A DNA stretch of 64,000 bases from Prochlorococcus sp. AG-402-N08. Its GTDB lineage: Bacteria > Cyanobacteriota > Cyanobacteriia > PCC-6307 > Cyanobiaceae. The stretch lies in contig QCIS01000002.1 of NCBI GenBank assembly GCA_003216535.1, forward strand, positions 62,001 to 126,000. The letters run 5' to 3'. Of the stretch, positions 46,050 through 55,692 are shown piece by piece. How positions within the stretch are numbered: the first letter of the stretch is position 1; the number at the start of each line of letters is the position of its first letter. Below the pieces are notes generated by a model. It saw nothing but the letters and a program-made list of their open reading frames with translations, was not told where the DNA came from and made no database searches. The position numbers were made by a program, and so were the translations under genes.

Positions 46050-46497
46050 TGTTTAGGAGACTTCCTATTAGTAAACCAATACCAGCTGCAATAGCAATAG
46101 ATAATAGTGGTTTTTTTCTTATTGGACTTTCTATTTTTGGTCTAAGTGTATTGTTAAGCTCTTCTAATAATTCTTCTAATTGACTTTCAATAGGCTCAAT
46201 TTTTTCTGATATTTCCCAATTGTTTTCTCTTATTGAATCAATGATTTCAAATAGTTGGCTTTTTATTCCAATTGCTGAGGTTCCACTATGGCTAGCTATT
46301 ACTTCAACTAAATCATCAATACTTCCTTTTGTGGCTTCAAGGGTTTGTTGTGCAATGTTAGGCCATTTTTCTTTTATTAAAGGTATTAAACTGTCAATTT
46401 TTTCAAGTAACCATTTTTCCAAGATAACTTCTTTTTCAGGAAGATCAGATTTATCTTCTTTTTCTTCTTCTTCTTTGGGAGGATGGTAAGTCTCCAT
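46036..46497 (-). CDS. Membrane-anchored helical protein, DUF883-like
   Basis: 153 residues. The N terminus is acidic (EEEEKEDKSDLPEKE), the middle is helical with regular E/I/L spacing (about 35-125), and a C-terminal glycine-rich transmembrane segment (KKPLLSIAIAAGIGLLIGSLL, about 128-148) ends in NSGRK. Such C-terminal glycine-zipper anchors occur in the ElaB/YqjD/DUF883 group, which can bind ribosomes or sit in the inner membrane. Homology is suggested by layout, not proven. Probable partner of the following holin-like gene. Confidence 0.7.
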   Translation of the reverse strand: METYHPPKEEEEKEDKSDLPEKEVILEKWLLEKIDSLIPLIKEKWPNIAQQTLEATKGSIDDLVEVIASHSGTSAIGIKSQLFEIIDSIRENNWEISEKIEPIESQLEELLEELNNTLRPKIESPIRKKPLLSIAIAAGIGLLIGSLLNSGRK

Positions 46498-46667
46498 TAT
46501 TTATACTTATTTATTTTAAGATTAGACCCTATTTTCTTAATTTGGAACCCTTATTTAAAGAATTGTGCGATTTATATAGAATAAAAACATATAAAAGTTT
46601 ATTTACATTTTATTTATCTACTCTGTTCTGTAAGAAGGTTTTGTTAAGCTATTACTGAATTTATTAA

Positions 46668-46823
46668 ATGAGTTTAAATTTCATCATGGATATTACATTT
46701 GCATCATTAATTTTTGCATCTCGCACAATCCCTACAGATTTTGGATTAGTAGCTGCAGCTATCGCTGGAGCTGGAAGTTTGCTATTTATTGCTTTAAGAT
46801 TTGTTCCTGATGCAAGTAATTAA
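46668..46823 (+). CDS. Single-pass small membrane protein, 51 residues
   Basis: ATG 46668 (an inner ATG at 46686 would give 45 residues). The first half is SLNFIMDITFASLIFASRTIP; the second is one glycine/alanine-rich transmembrane segment (about 26-43, DFGLVAAAIAGAGSLLFIALRF) ending VPDASN. It resembles a low-molecular-weight thylakoid subunit in size, but I cannot assign it to a known Psa or Psb protein. About 80 bp separate it from the next gene. Confidence 0.65.
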   Translation: MSLNFIMDITFASLIFASRTIPTDFGLVAAAIAGAGSLLFIALRFVPDASN

Positions 46824-46905
46824 ATAACAGGAAACACCTCTTAGAAAATATATCTTTACTCAACTTTGTTTTGAAAATAGATTCGATTTATTTATCAACT
46901 AGATA

Positions 46906-47268
46906 ATGAATAAATGGGTTTTGCTTGAACATAAAGTTTATTCTGCTAAAGCTATAGATATTCATTATGATTTTCTTGTTGAAAATGGGATAGATTGTTT
47001 AACTTGGAAATTTTTAAAACTACCTTTATTAAATCAAGCTTCTATAGAAATTTCTAAACAGCCAAATCATAGACTTTTATGGCTTTCCAGGATAGAACAT
47101 GAACTTTCTGATAATAGAGGGTTTGTAAAAAGAATTGATCATGGAATATTTAAAAACGTTTCTGATAAATTGGACTCTGAATATTATCGATTCATTTTGG
47201 ATGGTGAACTTCTTTCTGGTTTGTTTGAAATTTCGGGTAATTCTTGTAGATTGAGCAAAAATTATTAA
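46906..47268 (+). CDS. Protein resembling the LigD 3'-phosphoesterase domain (diverged)
   Basis: 120 residues that align along their length with the 3'-phosphoesterase domain of bacterial LigD: IHYDFLVENGIDCLTWKF (compare HYDFRLE...LKSWAVP), SRIEHELSDNRGF (compare EDHPLxYxxFEG), and FILDGELLSGLFEI (compare ELxGxKLxGxWxL). Candidate metal ligands H9, H20, D22 and H65 remain, but the arginine of the HYDxR motif is L24. So it is probably a DNA or RNA end-processing relative or a degenerate domain. No ligase or Ku gene is in the window. It lies 80 bp upstream of smc. Confidence 0.6.
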   Translation: MNKWVLLEHKVYSAKAIDIHYDFLVENGIDCLTWKFLKLPLLNQASIEISKQPNHRLLWLSRIEHELSDNRGFVKRIDHGIFKNVSDKLDSEYYRFILDGELLSGLFEISGNSCRLSKNY

Positions 47269-47350
47269 TATTCATTTATAAATAAACGTAATATTTCTAT
47301 TGAGAATTTTTGCAAATTAGTTATTCTTATTTAGCTATTGAGACTTGAGA

Positions 47351-50300
47351 TTGGTACATATCAATCAGGTCGAGTTTGAAAATTTTAAATCTTTTGGGGG
47401 AAATGTAAAAATTCCTCTTGAAGAAGGTTTCACAGTGGTTACGGGCCCAAACGGTTCTGGGAAAAGTAATATTTTAGATGGAATTTTATTCTGTTTAGGT
47501 CTAGCTAATAGTAGAGGGATGAGGGCTGAAAGATTACCAGATCTAATAAATAACTCCAAAGTTAAAGAGGGTAAGTCATCAGAAACATCTGTATCGGTAA
47601 AATTTAATATTCAAGATTGGTCTCCCAGAGAAGATCTTCCGCCTTTGGAACTAGAAGAAGAAGAAATTGCCCTTAATAAAGGTCAAAAAGAATGGGTAGT
47701 TTCTAGAAAATTAAGGCTTATGCCAGGTGGTTCTTATGCTTCGACTTATACTTCTGATGGAAAACAATGTACTTTGCAACAAATACAGAGAATATTAAGA
47801 GATATTAGTGTTGATCCTGAGGGCAGCAATGTTGTTATGCAGGGTGATGTAACAAGAATAGTATCAATGAATAATAAAGAGAGGAGAAATCTTATTGATG
47901 AATTAGCAGGAGTAGCACTTTTTGATACAAGAATAGAACAAACTAATGCAAAGTTAAATGACGTTTTTGAAAGACAAGAAAGATGTGAAATTTTAGAAAA
48001 TGAGTTGCAATCTAGTAAAAGTAAGCTTGAAAAAGAATGTGAAAAAGCAAAGCGATATAAAGAGTTAAAAGCAAAACTTTTTACTCTAATGGAATTAGAG
48101 AAAGTTCTTATTTTTGATAAACAAGTTAAGCATGTTGAATCTATAGAAAAAAAAGAAAGTGAAATTGAAAAAAATAAAATATTGTTTAATAAACAAAAAG
48201 AATTTATTAGTAAAGAAATATCAGTCTTAGAAGATGCTTTGAAAATACTGGTTGATGAGCTCAAGGATAAAGGAGAGGATAAATTAATAAAAGTGAATTC
48301 TGATATTGGAAGTATTAATTCTAGCTTGAGAGAACTTGATAGGATATCAAGTTTGAATAAAGAAGAAGGTATTAAATTACAAAAGAAGAGAGATGAAATT
48401 GCAATTTCTAAGAGGAATATCGAGTCAGAAAAGATGAGACAAGAAAATTTTGATGATAATTTTTTAAATCAATTGAACTTGCAAATTGATGATCTCACTC
48501 TAAAACACAAACTATCCAGAAAAAAACTTTCTGAAGCGGCTGGAGAATCTGGAGAATTCTCTAAACAAAGTATCAAATTAAATGCAGAGCTTGAAAGTAT
48601 AAAAAATCAAATTGATCCTTTGGAAATAAAAAAAAGGAAAATTGAAGAAGAAACTATTCAAAATAATATTCAAAAAGATGAGATATTGTCTCAGATTGAC
48701 TCCTTAGACTTAGAAAAGCAGAAACTTTTTGAGGGAAATCAAAGAAAAAAAGAGACATCCGATACAAAGAATAAAAACTTGGCAAGTAATAGCTCAGAAA
48801 TTAACTCTTTAAAAAGTGAAATTGATTTATTAATTAAAACTAAATCAAGGCTAAACAACGAGCAATTAAGACTTGAAAAGGATTTATCTAGATTCGAAAG
48901 TAGGAAGGAAGCTTTAAACGAATCTAGAGGTTCATATGCTCTCAGAATTCTCTTAGAAGCTGGGTTAGAGGGTATACATGGTTACGTGGCTCAACTTGGA
49001 GAGGTCAGTGAGAAAAATAGATATGCATTAGAAATTGCTGCTGGAAATAGATTAGGACAAATTGTTGTTGATAATGATTATATTGCTGCTAAAGCAATTG
49101 AAATCCTTAAAAAGAAGAAAGCAGGAAGATTAACTTTCTTGCCTTTAAATAGAATTAAAAGTCAAAAAAAGAATTATGCAATTTCAAGATTTGAAAATAA
49201 CAGGGAGAATGGATTTATTGATAAAGCTATTAATCTAATTACTTTTGATGAAGTCTATTCAGATGTTTTTCGATATGTTTTTGGAGATACTTTAGTTTTT
49301 TCAGACTTATCTTCAGCTAGGTTATCTACACAAAAAAATAGGTTGGTTACCTTAAGTGGTGAATTATTAGAAGCAAGTGGTGCTATTACAGGAGGCAGTA
49401 AGTTAAATAAAGATTTGGCTTATAGGTTTGGAATTAACAATGATATTGATGATTCCAGTCCTATAAAAGAAAGATTATTAGTTATCGAAGAAGCTTTAAA
49501 AGAGTCAAATAATGATTTGATAATAAAAAATAATAGACTTAGTAAATTAAATTCTATTCGAAGTCAAATAATTGAGGATTGTGCCTCATTTAATAAAGAA
49601 ATTGAAGTAAATCAAGATTCTCTTAAGGCTGTCTCGCAAAGGATTGAGGATTGTAAATCTAGATTAAATAAACTTGATACTGCTAATAGTTTATTAGTTA
49701 ACGAATTAGACCATTTAAAAAATGAATTGAAGCCTTATCATGATAATTTTGATCAATTACAAACCATTCAAAAGGCAAATTATGAAAAAAATCAAAAATC
49801 ATCATTAATAGCTTTAAATAACGATTTTAATAATATTGATAAAAAACTTGAATTACTTATTAAGGAGAGAGATACATTACTAGATAAAAAGAATCAATTT
49901 GCTTTAAATAAAGAGCGTATCAATAATTCATTAAAAATTACTTTACTACAAGAAAAAAACTTCCAGGAATCTATTAAACAACTCGCAATTGCTCATAGTG
50001 AATGGATAGAAAAAAGAGATGAATTTAAAAAAGAGCTTTTAGATCTCGATAATCAAAAAAATTCTCTAGAGAAGGATTTAGGTTTATTGAGAAGGAAAAG
50101 AGATGAATTAAACTCTTCAATTTCAAATAAAAGGCAAGAACATAATAACTATCTATTGAAGCTTGAATATCTTGAAAGGGATATGCAATCTCTTAAAGAA
50201 GAGATGAGGAGTGAGAAAATAAAATTGGAAAATTACAAAAAAGATCTACCTAATCCTTCCCCGCAGTTTGGAGAATATGAAGGGAAGAGTCTTGAATCTT

Positions 50301-50935
50301 TGCAATCAGAAATCTCGATCATAAATGCAAAACTACAAAGCTTAGAACCTGTTAATATGTTGGCTCTTGATGAATTAGAAGAATTGATTGAGAGATTAAA
50401 TGGTTTGCGAGAAAAATTAGAAATTCTATCTAATGAAAGATCTGAATTACTGCTGAGAATAGAAACTGTATCTACGATGCGTCAGGAGGCTTTTATGCAG
50501 GCATTTACTGAAGTTGATAAACATTTTAGAGAAATTTTTGCAAATTTATCTGATGGAGATGGATTTCTTCAACTTGAAAATCCTAATTCTCCTTTAGAAG
50601 GAGGTTTAACTTTAGTGGCTCATCCTAAGGGGAAAAATGTCAGAAGATTAGCCTCTATGTCAGGTGGTGAAAAATCGTTAACTGCTTTAAGTTTTTTATT
50701 TGCTTTGCAAAAGTATAAACCTTCACCTTTTTATGCATTAGATGAGGTTGATAGTTTCTTAGATGGTGTAAATGTTGAAAGATTGTCAAAATTAATATCT
50801 AATCAGTCATCAAATGCTCAATTTATAGTCGTAAGTCATAGAAGGCCTATGATTAGTGCATCTGAACGAACAATTGGGGTTGCGCAAGCAAGAGGTGCTA
50901 ATACACAAGTTCTTGGGTTACCAAATGCTGCATAA
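47351..50935 (+). CDS. smc: Chromosome segregation ATPase SMC
   Basis: Condensin subunit that organises chromosomes. About 1194 residues. A TTG start at 47351 gives MVHINQVEFENFKSFGG, the usual SMC N terminus; an earlier TTG (47345) adds two residues. Walker A is GPNGSGKSNIL (near 31). Two long coiled coils flank a hinge near residues 530-690 (EGIHGYVAQLGEV ... ITGGSKLN). The C-terminal head has the ABC signature SGGEKSLTALSF and Walker B ALDEVDSFLD. ScpA and ScpB genes are not adjacent. Confidence 0.97.
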   Translation: MVHINQVEFENFKSFGGNVKIPLEEGFTVVTGPNGSGKSNILDGILFCLGLANSRGMRAERLPDLINNSKVKEGKSSETSVSVKFNIQDWSPREDLPPLELEEEEIALNKGQKEWVVSRKLRLMPGGSYASTYTSDGKQCTLQQIQRILRDISVDPEGSNVVMQGDVTRIVSMNNKERRNLIDELAGVALFDTRIEQTNAKLNDVFERQERCEILENELQSSKSKLEKECEKAKRYKELKAKLFTLMELEKVLIFDKQVKHVESIEKKESEIEKNKILFNKQKEFISKEISVLEDALKILVDELKDKGEDKLIKVNSDIGSINSSLRELDRISSLNKEEGIKLQKKRDEIAISKRNIESEKMRQENFDDNFLNQLNLQIDDLTLKHKLSRKKLSEAAGESGEFSKQSIKLNAELESIKNQIDPLEIKKRKIEEETIQNNIQKDEILSQIDSLDLEKQKLFEGNQRKKETSDTKNKNLASNSSEINSLKSEIDLLIKTKSRLNNEQLRLEKDLSRFESRKEALNESRGSYALRILLEAGLEGIHGYVAQLGEVSEKNRYALEIAAGNRLGQIVVDNDYIAAKAIEILKKKKAGRLTFLPLNRIKSQKKNYAISRFENNRENGFIDKAINLITFDEVYSDVFRYVFGDTLVFSDLSSARLSTQKNRLVTLSGELLEASGAITGGSKLNKDLAYRFGINNDIDDSSPIKERLLVIEEALKESNNDLIIKNNRLSKLNSIRSQIIEDCASFNKEIEVNQDSLKAVSQRIEDCKSRLNKLDTANSLLVNELDHLKNELKPYHDNFDQLQTIQKANYEKNQKSSLIALNNDFNNIDKKLELLIKERDTLLDKKNQFALNKERINNSLKITLLQEKNFQESIKQLAIAHSEWIEKRDEFKKELLDLDNQKNSLEKDLGLLRRKRDELNSSISNKRQEHNNYLLKLEYLERDMQSLKEEMRSEKIKLENYKKDLPNPSPQFGEYEGKSLESLQSEISIINAKLQSLEPVNMLALDELEELIERLNGLREKLEILSNERSELLLRIETVSTMRQEAFMQAFTEVDKHFREIFANLSDGDGFLQLENPNSPLEGGLTLVAHPKGKNVRRLASMSGGEKSLTALSFLFALQKYKPSPFYALDEVDSFLDGVNVERLSKLISNQSSNAQFIVVSHRRPMISASERTIGVAQARGANTQVLGLPNAA

Positions 50936-50980
50936 ACACACTTTTTTAAATTTATACGTCAGAATGATAAAAAGAAATTT

Positions 50981-52024
50981 ATGAGTTTGTCTAACACATC
51001 TACTAATAATAATCTCCCTAACTCTGTTCCTAGCGAACGTTTATGGTTAAGGTCAGAATTAATGGGAACACAAGTTATAACTACTGATACTGGGAGGCGT
51101 TTAGGCGTAGTTGGTGAAGTTGTTGTTGATATCGACAGAAGAGAGGTGGTCGCTTTGGGACTAAGAGATAATCCACTTACAAGATTTTTGCCAGGTTTGC
51201 CAAAATGGATGCCCTTAGAAAGTATAAAGCAAGTTGGAGATGTCATATTAGTTGACTCCCTTGATTCTTTGAGTGAAAGTTTTTCTCCAGATAGATATGC
51301 GAAGGTAATTAATTGTCAGGTGATTACAGAATCTGGACAACTTTTAGGCAGAGTTCTTGGCTTTTCTTTTGATATCGAGACTGGGGATTTGATTTCTCTT
51401 GTAATGGGTGCAGTTGGTGTTCCACTCTTAGGTGAGGGAGTTTTAAGTACTTGGGAAATTCCTGTCGAGGAAATTGTAAGTAGTGGTACCGATAGGATTA
51501 TTGTTTATGAAGGTGCTGAAGAGAAATTGAACCAATTAAGTAGTGGAATACTTGAGAAACTTGGAGTAGGGGGTTCTTCATGGGATGAAAGAGAAACAAA
51601 TGGATACTCAGCAAATCTTGTGCCTGTTGAGAATCAGTTACTTTCAGGTTCGGAATCTGAACAGCAAAACAATTTGGTCGAGGAATATGAAGAAGTTGTT
51701 GAAGAAGATGATTATGAAGATGATTATGAAGATGAACTCGAATATGTTGAAATAAAGGGTTCTTCAGAAGAATTAAATAACAGAAAAAAGCTTTATATGG
51801 ATAATGATTATTCTGATCAGATCGAGAATCAAAATAGTGTTAATCAAATAAATCAAGAAAACAATATTGATTTCAAGCAAAAGAAACAATCAACTACTAA
51901 TTTACCTTCGAAAAGACCAATTCAAAATGCAACTGAAACTTTAGATATTGAACCATTAGATGAACAAAATTTAGTTCAAGATAATAAAAAATCAGAAAAG
52001 TTTGAAATTGATGATCCTTGGTAA
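50981..52024 (+). CDS. PRC-barrel domain protein with acidic tail
   Basis: 347 residues. Two PRC-barrel-like units: about 18-80 (RSELMGTQVITTDTGRRLGVVGEVVVDIDRREVVALGLR, quoted in part: LMGTQVITTDTGRRLGVVGE) and about 100-175. The C-terminal third (about 225-347) is acidic and low-complexity (EEYEEVVEEDDYEDDYEDELEY-type run), ending in FEIDDPW. PRC barrels occur in photosynthetic reaction-centre H subunit and in RimM. Cyanobacterial proteins of this layout are conserved but have no settled function. Confidence 0.82.
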   Translation: MSLSNTSTNNNLPNSVPSERLWLRSELMGTQVITTDTGRRLGVVGEVVVDIDRREVVALGLRDNPLTRFLPGLPKWMPLESIKQVGDVILVDSLDSLSESFSPDRYAKVINCQVITESGQLLGRVLGFSFDIETGDLISLVMGAVGVPLLGEGVLSTWEIPVEEIVSSGTDRIIVYEGAEEKLNQLSSGILEKLGVGGSSWDERETNGYSANLVPVENQLLSGSESEQQNNLVEEYEEVVEEDDYEDDYEDELEYVEIKGSSEELNNRKKLYMDNDYSDQIENQNSVNQINQENNIDFKQKKQSTTNLPSKRPIQNATETLDIEPLDEQNLVQDNKKSEKFEIDDPW

Positions 52025-52027
52025 TTG

Positions 52028-53293
52028 TTAAAGTTTTTTTATTGAATTAACAATTATAGAAGCAAGTTTTTCTGCAGCACCATTATCGCCTCTCTCTTTT
52101 TGCAGATTATCCCTAATACTTTTTAACTGATCTTTATTTTTAATAAGAATTAGTACCTCTCTTGCAATTTTTTTAGGCGAAATATTACCTATTCTTTCAG
52201 GGACTATCATTTTTTTCGCTTTAATATTTGGCCAAGCAAAAAACTTCTTTTTTTTAAAATAAAATTTTTTAATTATAAAAGTTTGAAATCTATTTATGAA
52301 TGAAATTTTCCCAATTACTCCAAAAATACCATCCCAAGCATTCATCATATTTAAATGTTGAGTTGGGAGAACAACTAACATTGGAAGAGCAATTGCTGCT
52401 AATTCTGCAGTATTTGCTCCTACAGTTGTAATTGCAAGATCACATTCTTTTAATATTTCATAGCAAGGATGTTTCTTGACTAGATAAATTTTTGTATTTT
52501 TTGATGTTTCAATTACATAATCAAAACAGGAGTCTTTGAAGTTTTTAATTGTTTTAATTTTTGATGAGTAATATTTGGCAATTGGATTTCTGTTGCTTTG
52601 AAAAAATAAATATTCACTTTTATCAGTGGTTGGGGCAATGGGAATTACAAAATTTATATTTTGATTTTCTTCAGCTATATGATCCGCAACCTCTAAGAAG
52701 AAAGGAATTCCAACAGAAAGCTTTGCTTTTTTAGAACCAGGCAACAATGCAATGTAGTGTTTTTCTTTATTTTGTAATGATATTTCACTTTTAAGTTTGA
52801 TATCTGCCATCAAATCGCCAATGACTTTACATTTATATTTATATCTATAAGGTATTAACTCTTTTACTTTTATATTCATAGCAGCAATTTCGTTGGTCCA
52901 TTTGGGCCATCGCGAAACCCATTCAGCATATGTGATATTTAAATAACCTAATCTTTTAGCTAATAAAATGCTCCACAATTGATCCCCACCAAGGAAAATA
53001 ACTACCCCTTTTTTTGGCCAATCCGCAAAAGAATGTGGCTTCATTATTAATTTCCAAAAACTTTTGGATTTTGTAATTAATTCGAATTTATTCCAAGAAT
53101 TTGCAACTAAAAATTCTTTACCAGTGGCATTTGGGCAAGGAACTAGAACTAACCTGAGAGTGCAATAGAGTTTATCGTCGTCAAATAGTGATTTAGTTAT
53201 TTTGTAAAGTTCATCCACTACAGGATTTACCCATGTAGCTAATTCACCTGGACCATTGGAAACTATAACTACTGCAACTGATTTTTTTTTCAT
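52028..53293 (-). CDS. LpxB-like (lipid-A-disaccharide synthase-like) glycosyltransferase
   Basis: 421 residues. N-terminal SNGPGELATWVNPVVDEL and DLMAD with the GT-B style alternating strands; the C-terminal part has LLPGSKKAKL and ITTVGANTAELAAIALPMLVVLPTQ, which parallel LpxB motifs (SR x xE region and TxSGTxTLExA-like). Best described as a cyanobacterial LpxB-related protein of unknown acceptor. It may act in envelope glycolipid synthesis; Prochlorococcus HL strains have unusual or reduced lipopolysaccharide. Convergent with the PRC-barrel gene. Confidence 0.72.
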   Translation of the reverse strand: MKKKSVAVVIVSNGPGELATWVNPVVDELYKITKSLFDDDKLYCTLRLVLVPCPNATGKEFLVANSWNKFELITKSKSFWKLIMKPHSFADWPKKGVVIFLGGDQLWSILLAKRLGYLNITYAEWVSRWPKWTNEIAAMNIKVKELIPYRYKYKCKVIGDLMADIKLKSEISLQNKEKHYIALLPGSKKAKLSVGIPFFLEVADHIAEENQNINFVIPIAPTTDKSEYLFFQSNRNPIAKYYSSKIKTIKNFKDSCFDYVIETSKNTKIYLVKKHPCYEILKECDLAITTVGANTAELAAIALPMLVVLPTQHLNMMNAWDGIFGVIGKISFINRFQTFIIKKFYFKKKKFFAWPNIKAKKMIVPERIGNISPKKIAREVLILIKNKDQLKSIRDNLQKERGDNGAAEKLASIIVNSIKKL

Positions 53294-53318
53294 TGCAGTT
53301 AAACAAGATTACATTAAA

Positions 53319-53400
53319 TGCGGACGGCGAGACTTGAACTCGCAAGGCCGAAGCCACACGCTCCTTAGACGTGCGCGTCTACCAATTCCGCCACGTCCGC
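53319..53400 (-). tRNA. tRNA-Leu with anticodon AAG
   Basis: Minus strand. Acceptor stem GCGGACG/CGTCCGC, D arm GCG/CGC, anticodon stem CACGT/GCGTG with loop CTAAGGA (anticodon AAG, 53364-53366), a long variable arm with stem GGC-TTCG-GCC, and T arm GCGAG-TTCAAGT-CTCGC. Discriminator A; CCA not encoded. The long variable arm and A73 fit leucine, and G37 fits a CUN reader. Upstream is an AT-rich spacer shared with the accC promoter region. Confidence 0.95.
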
Positions 53401-53662
53401 AAAGGGTTTTCAGTAACCGGGTGATTCCTAAACCTTAAAAATATCATACATTATTGGCTGAAATAAGGATGTAGTTCTAAAAGAGTATTTTTGAATATCA
53501 TGAATTATTTTTCTATTGCATAAAACAAATATTTATACATATATAACGTTCTAGGTTGTATTGTAAACAATGTGCTCTGAACACTAAAAAAATTTTGTTA
53601 AATACTTTGGCAAAGAATTTTTTATTTTAAGTCATTTTCATTTCTTCAATTTAATTTTCATA

Positions 53663-55012
53663 ATGATTGAAAAAGTTTTAATTGCTAATCGTGGAGAAAT
53701 AGCTTTGCGAATTGTAAGAAGTTGTAGAGAACTAGGCATTGGAACTGTTGCAGTTTTTAGCACTATCGATAAGAAAGCATTGCATGTTCAGCTTGCTGAT
53801 GAAGCGGTTTGCGTTGGAGATTCGTTAAGTAATAAGAGTTATTTAAATATTCCAAATATACTTGCTGCTGCTACATCGAGAGGAGTTGATGCTATTCATC
53901 CTGGTTATGGATTTCTTGCTGAAAATGATAAATTTGCTGAGATGTGTAACGATCACGGCATAGTTTTTATTGGCCCATCTCCTAAAGCTATTAGATCTAT
54001 GGGAGATAAATCTACAGCTAAAGAAACTATGGAAGTAGTAGGAGTTCCAACAGTACCAGGTAGTAAAGGTTTGTTATCAAATGTTGATGAGGCTTATAAA
54101 TTGGCAAATGATATCGGCTATCCAGTAATCATCAAAGCTACTGCTGGAGGTGGTGGAAGAGGTATGAGGTTGGTTGAAAACTCTGATAATCTTGAAAAAA
54201 TGTTTAAAGCAGCTCAAGGCGAAGCAGAAGCAGCTTTTGGTAATGATGGTTTATATATGGAGAAATTTATAAAAAAGCCAAGACATGTAGAAATTCAAAT
54301 TTTGGCTGATAGGTCTGGTAATGTTATTCATTTAGGAGAGCGAGATTGTTCAGTTCAAAGAAGACATCAGAAGTTATTAGAAGAGTCTCCTAGTCCTGCA
54401 ATCAACACTGAGTTAAGAAAAAAAATGGGAAATGCAGCTATTGCTGCTGCAAAAAGTATCGGTTACGAAGGAGCTGGGACGGTTGAATTTTTAGTTGATG
54501 ATGATAATAATTTTTATTTTATGGAAATGAATACTAGGATTCAAGTTGAACATCCTGTTACTGAAATGGTTACGGGAGTTGATTTAATAGCTGAGCAAAT
54601 TAAAATCGCAAGCGGAGCAAACTTGGAATTTAATCAGGATGATATCCATTTAAACGGTCATGCCATTGAATGTAGAATAAACGCTGAAGATCCTTCTCAC
54701 AATTTCCGACCATCACCTGGAAAAATAACTGGGTGGCTTCCTCCTGGTGGTCCTGGTGTAAGGGTGGATAGTCATGTTTATACTGGCTATGAAATACCTC
54801 CTTTCTATGACTCATTAATTGGTAAATTAATAGTCTGGGGGAAAGATCGCAATACTGCAATTAAACGAATGAATAGGGCTTTAAATGAATGCGCAGTAAC
54901 AGGTATCCCTACAACAATTAACTTTCATCTAACCTTACTGAATAAACCTAAATTTAAGGAAGGTAAGATACATACTAAATATGTAGAAGAAGAATTATTA
55001 CCAAATTACTGA
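53663..55012 (+). CDS. accC: Biotin carboxylase of acetyl-CoA carboxylase
   Basis: Carboxylates biotin on AccB with ATP and bicarbonate. 449 residues, full length for AccC: N-terminal [21 protein letters not shown]-grasp core with [11 protein letters not shown] (near 159), [15 protein letters not shown] and [11 protein letters not shown], catalytic motif [16 protein letters not shown] (near 289) and the C-terminal RINAEDP motif. The partner accB is at 12.7 kb. The 260 bp upstream show no further gene. Confidence 0.97.
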   Translation: MIEKVLIANRGEIALRIVRSCRELGIGTVAVFSTIDKKALHVQLADEAVCVGDSLSNKSYLNIPNILAAATSRGVDAIHPGYGFLAENDKFAEMCNDHGIVFIGPSPKAIRSMGDKSTAKETMEVVGVPTVPGSKGLLSNVDEAYKLANDIGYPVIIKATAGGGGRGMRLVENSDNLEKMFKAAQGEAEAAFGNDGLYMEKFIKKPRHVEIQILADRSGNVIHLGERDCSVQRRHQKLLEESPSPAINTELRKKMGNAAIAAAKSIGYEGAGTVEFLVDDDNNFYFMEMNTRIQVEHPVTEMVTGVDLIAEQIKIASGANLEFNQDDIHLNGHAIECRINAEDPSHNFRPSPGKITGWLPPGGPGVRVDSHVYTGYEIPPFYDSLIGKLIVWGKDRNTAIKRMNRALNECAVTGIPTTINFHLTLLNKPKFKEGKIHTKYVEEELLPNY

Positions 55013-55030
55013 GAAATAATTATATGATCT

Positions 55031-55345
55031 CTATGAGATATGGCTATGCAATGCAAGTTTTATTAGACCTTGCTGGCCGACTAAAATTTCTCTTAAAAAG
55101 CTTATAATTCCAATCCAAATTACGGGGCCAACATCAACTCCTCCAATAGAGGGAATTAATTTTCTTGTTAAATTAAGAATAGAGCTTGATGGTATTGAAA
55201 TTAATAACCATAAACCTTTACTTAAATCAATTTTTGGGTACCAAGTAAGAATTAATCTTATTAGAAAAACTATAGTTAGATATGAAAGAGAAATTCCTAA
55301 ACTAACATCTAAAATTTGAAGAGATTTTACAAGCAAGGAAATCAC
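55031..55345 (-). CDS. YggT/Ycf19-family membrane protein
   Basis: 104 residues with two to three transmembrane segments (about 18-34, 45-65, 74-90). The motif RLILTWYPKIDLSKG and LLISIPSSSILNLTRKLIPSIGGVDVGPVIW match the YggT family, named Ycf19 in plastids. The family is implicated in membrane-related functions such as nucleoid or division-site organisation, but no mechanism is established here. Convergent with accC. Confidence 0.88.
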   Translation of the reverse strand: MISLLVKSLQILDVSLGISLSYLTIVFLIRLILTWYPKIDLSKGLWLLISIPSSSILNLTRKLIPSIGGVDVGPVIWIGIISFLREILVGQQGLIKLALHSHIS

Positions 55346-55426
55346 AATTATTTAATTCATCTTAATAAATAACCCATATAAACGTATTTAATTCGTATTA
55401 TAAATTGAGAATTTAATATTTAAAAA

Positions 55427-55612
55427 GTGTTTCAAATCTCAAATTTATTACTAGCTGCAGATTTTTCTGCTGAAGTTGCAAATAATTCCGCAGTTGGAAT
55501 GATAGGTAGTTTTATTGCCGCTGCTTTACTTATCGTTATTCCAGCTAGTGCATTTTTGATTTTTGTCAGTCAAAAAGATTCCCTAGATCGTACTTCTACC
55601 GGTAGACGCTAG
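55427..55612 (+). CDS. psbX: Photosystem II protein PsbX
   Basis: 61 residues, GTG start. The C-terminal half is PsbX: one transmembrane helix ([28 protein letters not shown]), with the typical IP and SQKD elements. PsbX sits at the edge of the photosystem II core and affects quinone turnover. The N terminus (about 20 residues) is longer than in the classical 39-42-residue protein, as in other Prochlorococcus. Upstream of ycf66 on the same strand. Confidence 0.9.
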   Translation: MFQISNLLLAADFSAEVANNSAVGMIGSFIAAALLIVIPASAFLIFVSQKDSLDRTSTGRR

Positions 55613-55692
55613 TTTTTGTAGAAGTTTTAAGTACACTATATATATAGGGTAATTTAAGCACCCCTTTAAAAAATAAATTTTGGAGAAAGAAT

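Noticed and set aside
46600-46620. HLR1-like (RpaB) half sites TTTACATT upstream of the small membrane protein
   Set aside because: Only the first half matches; the second half (ATTTATCT) departs from the consensus, and such AT-rich matches are expected by chance here.
55027-55039. ATCTC-TAT-GAGAT hairpin between accC and the YggT gene as a terminator
   Set aside because: The loop is only three bases, no T-run follows on either side, and it overlaps the end of the YggT coding region.
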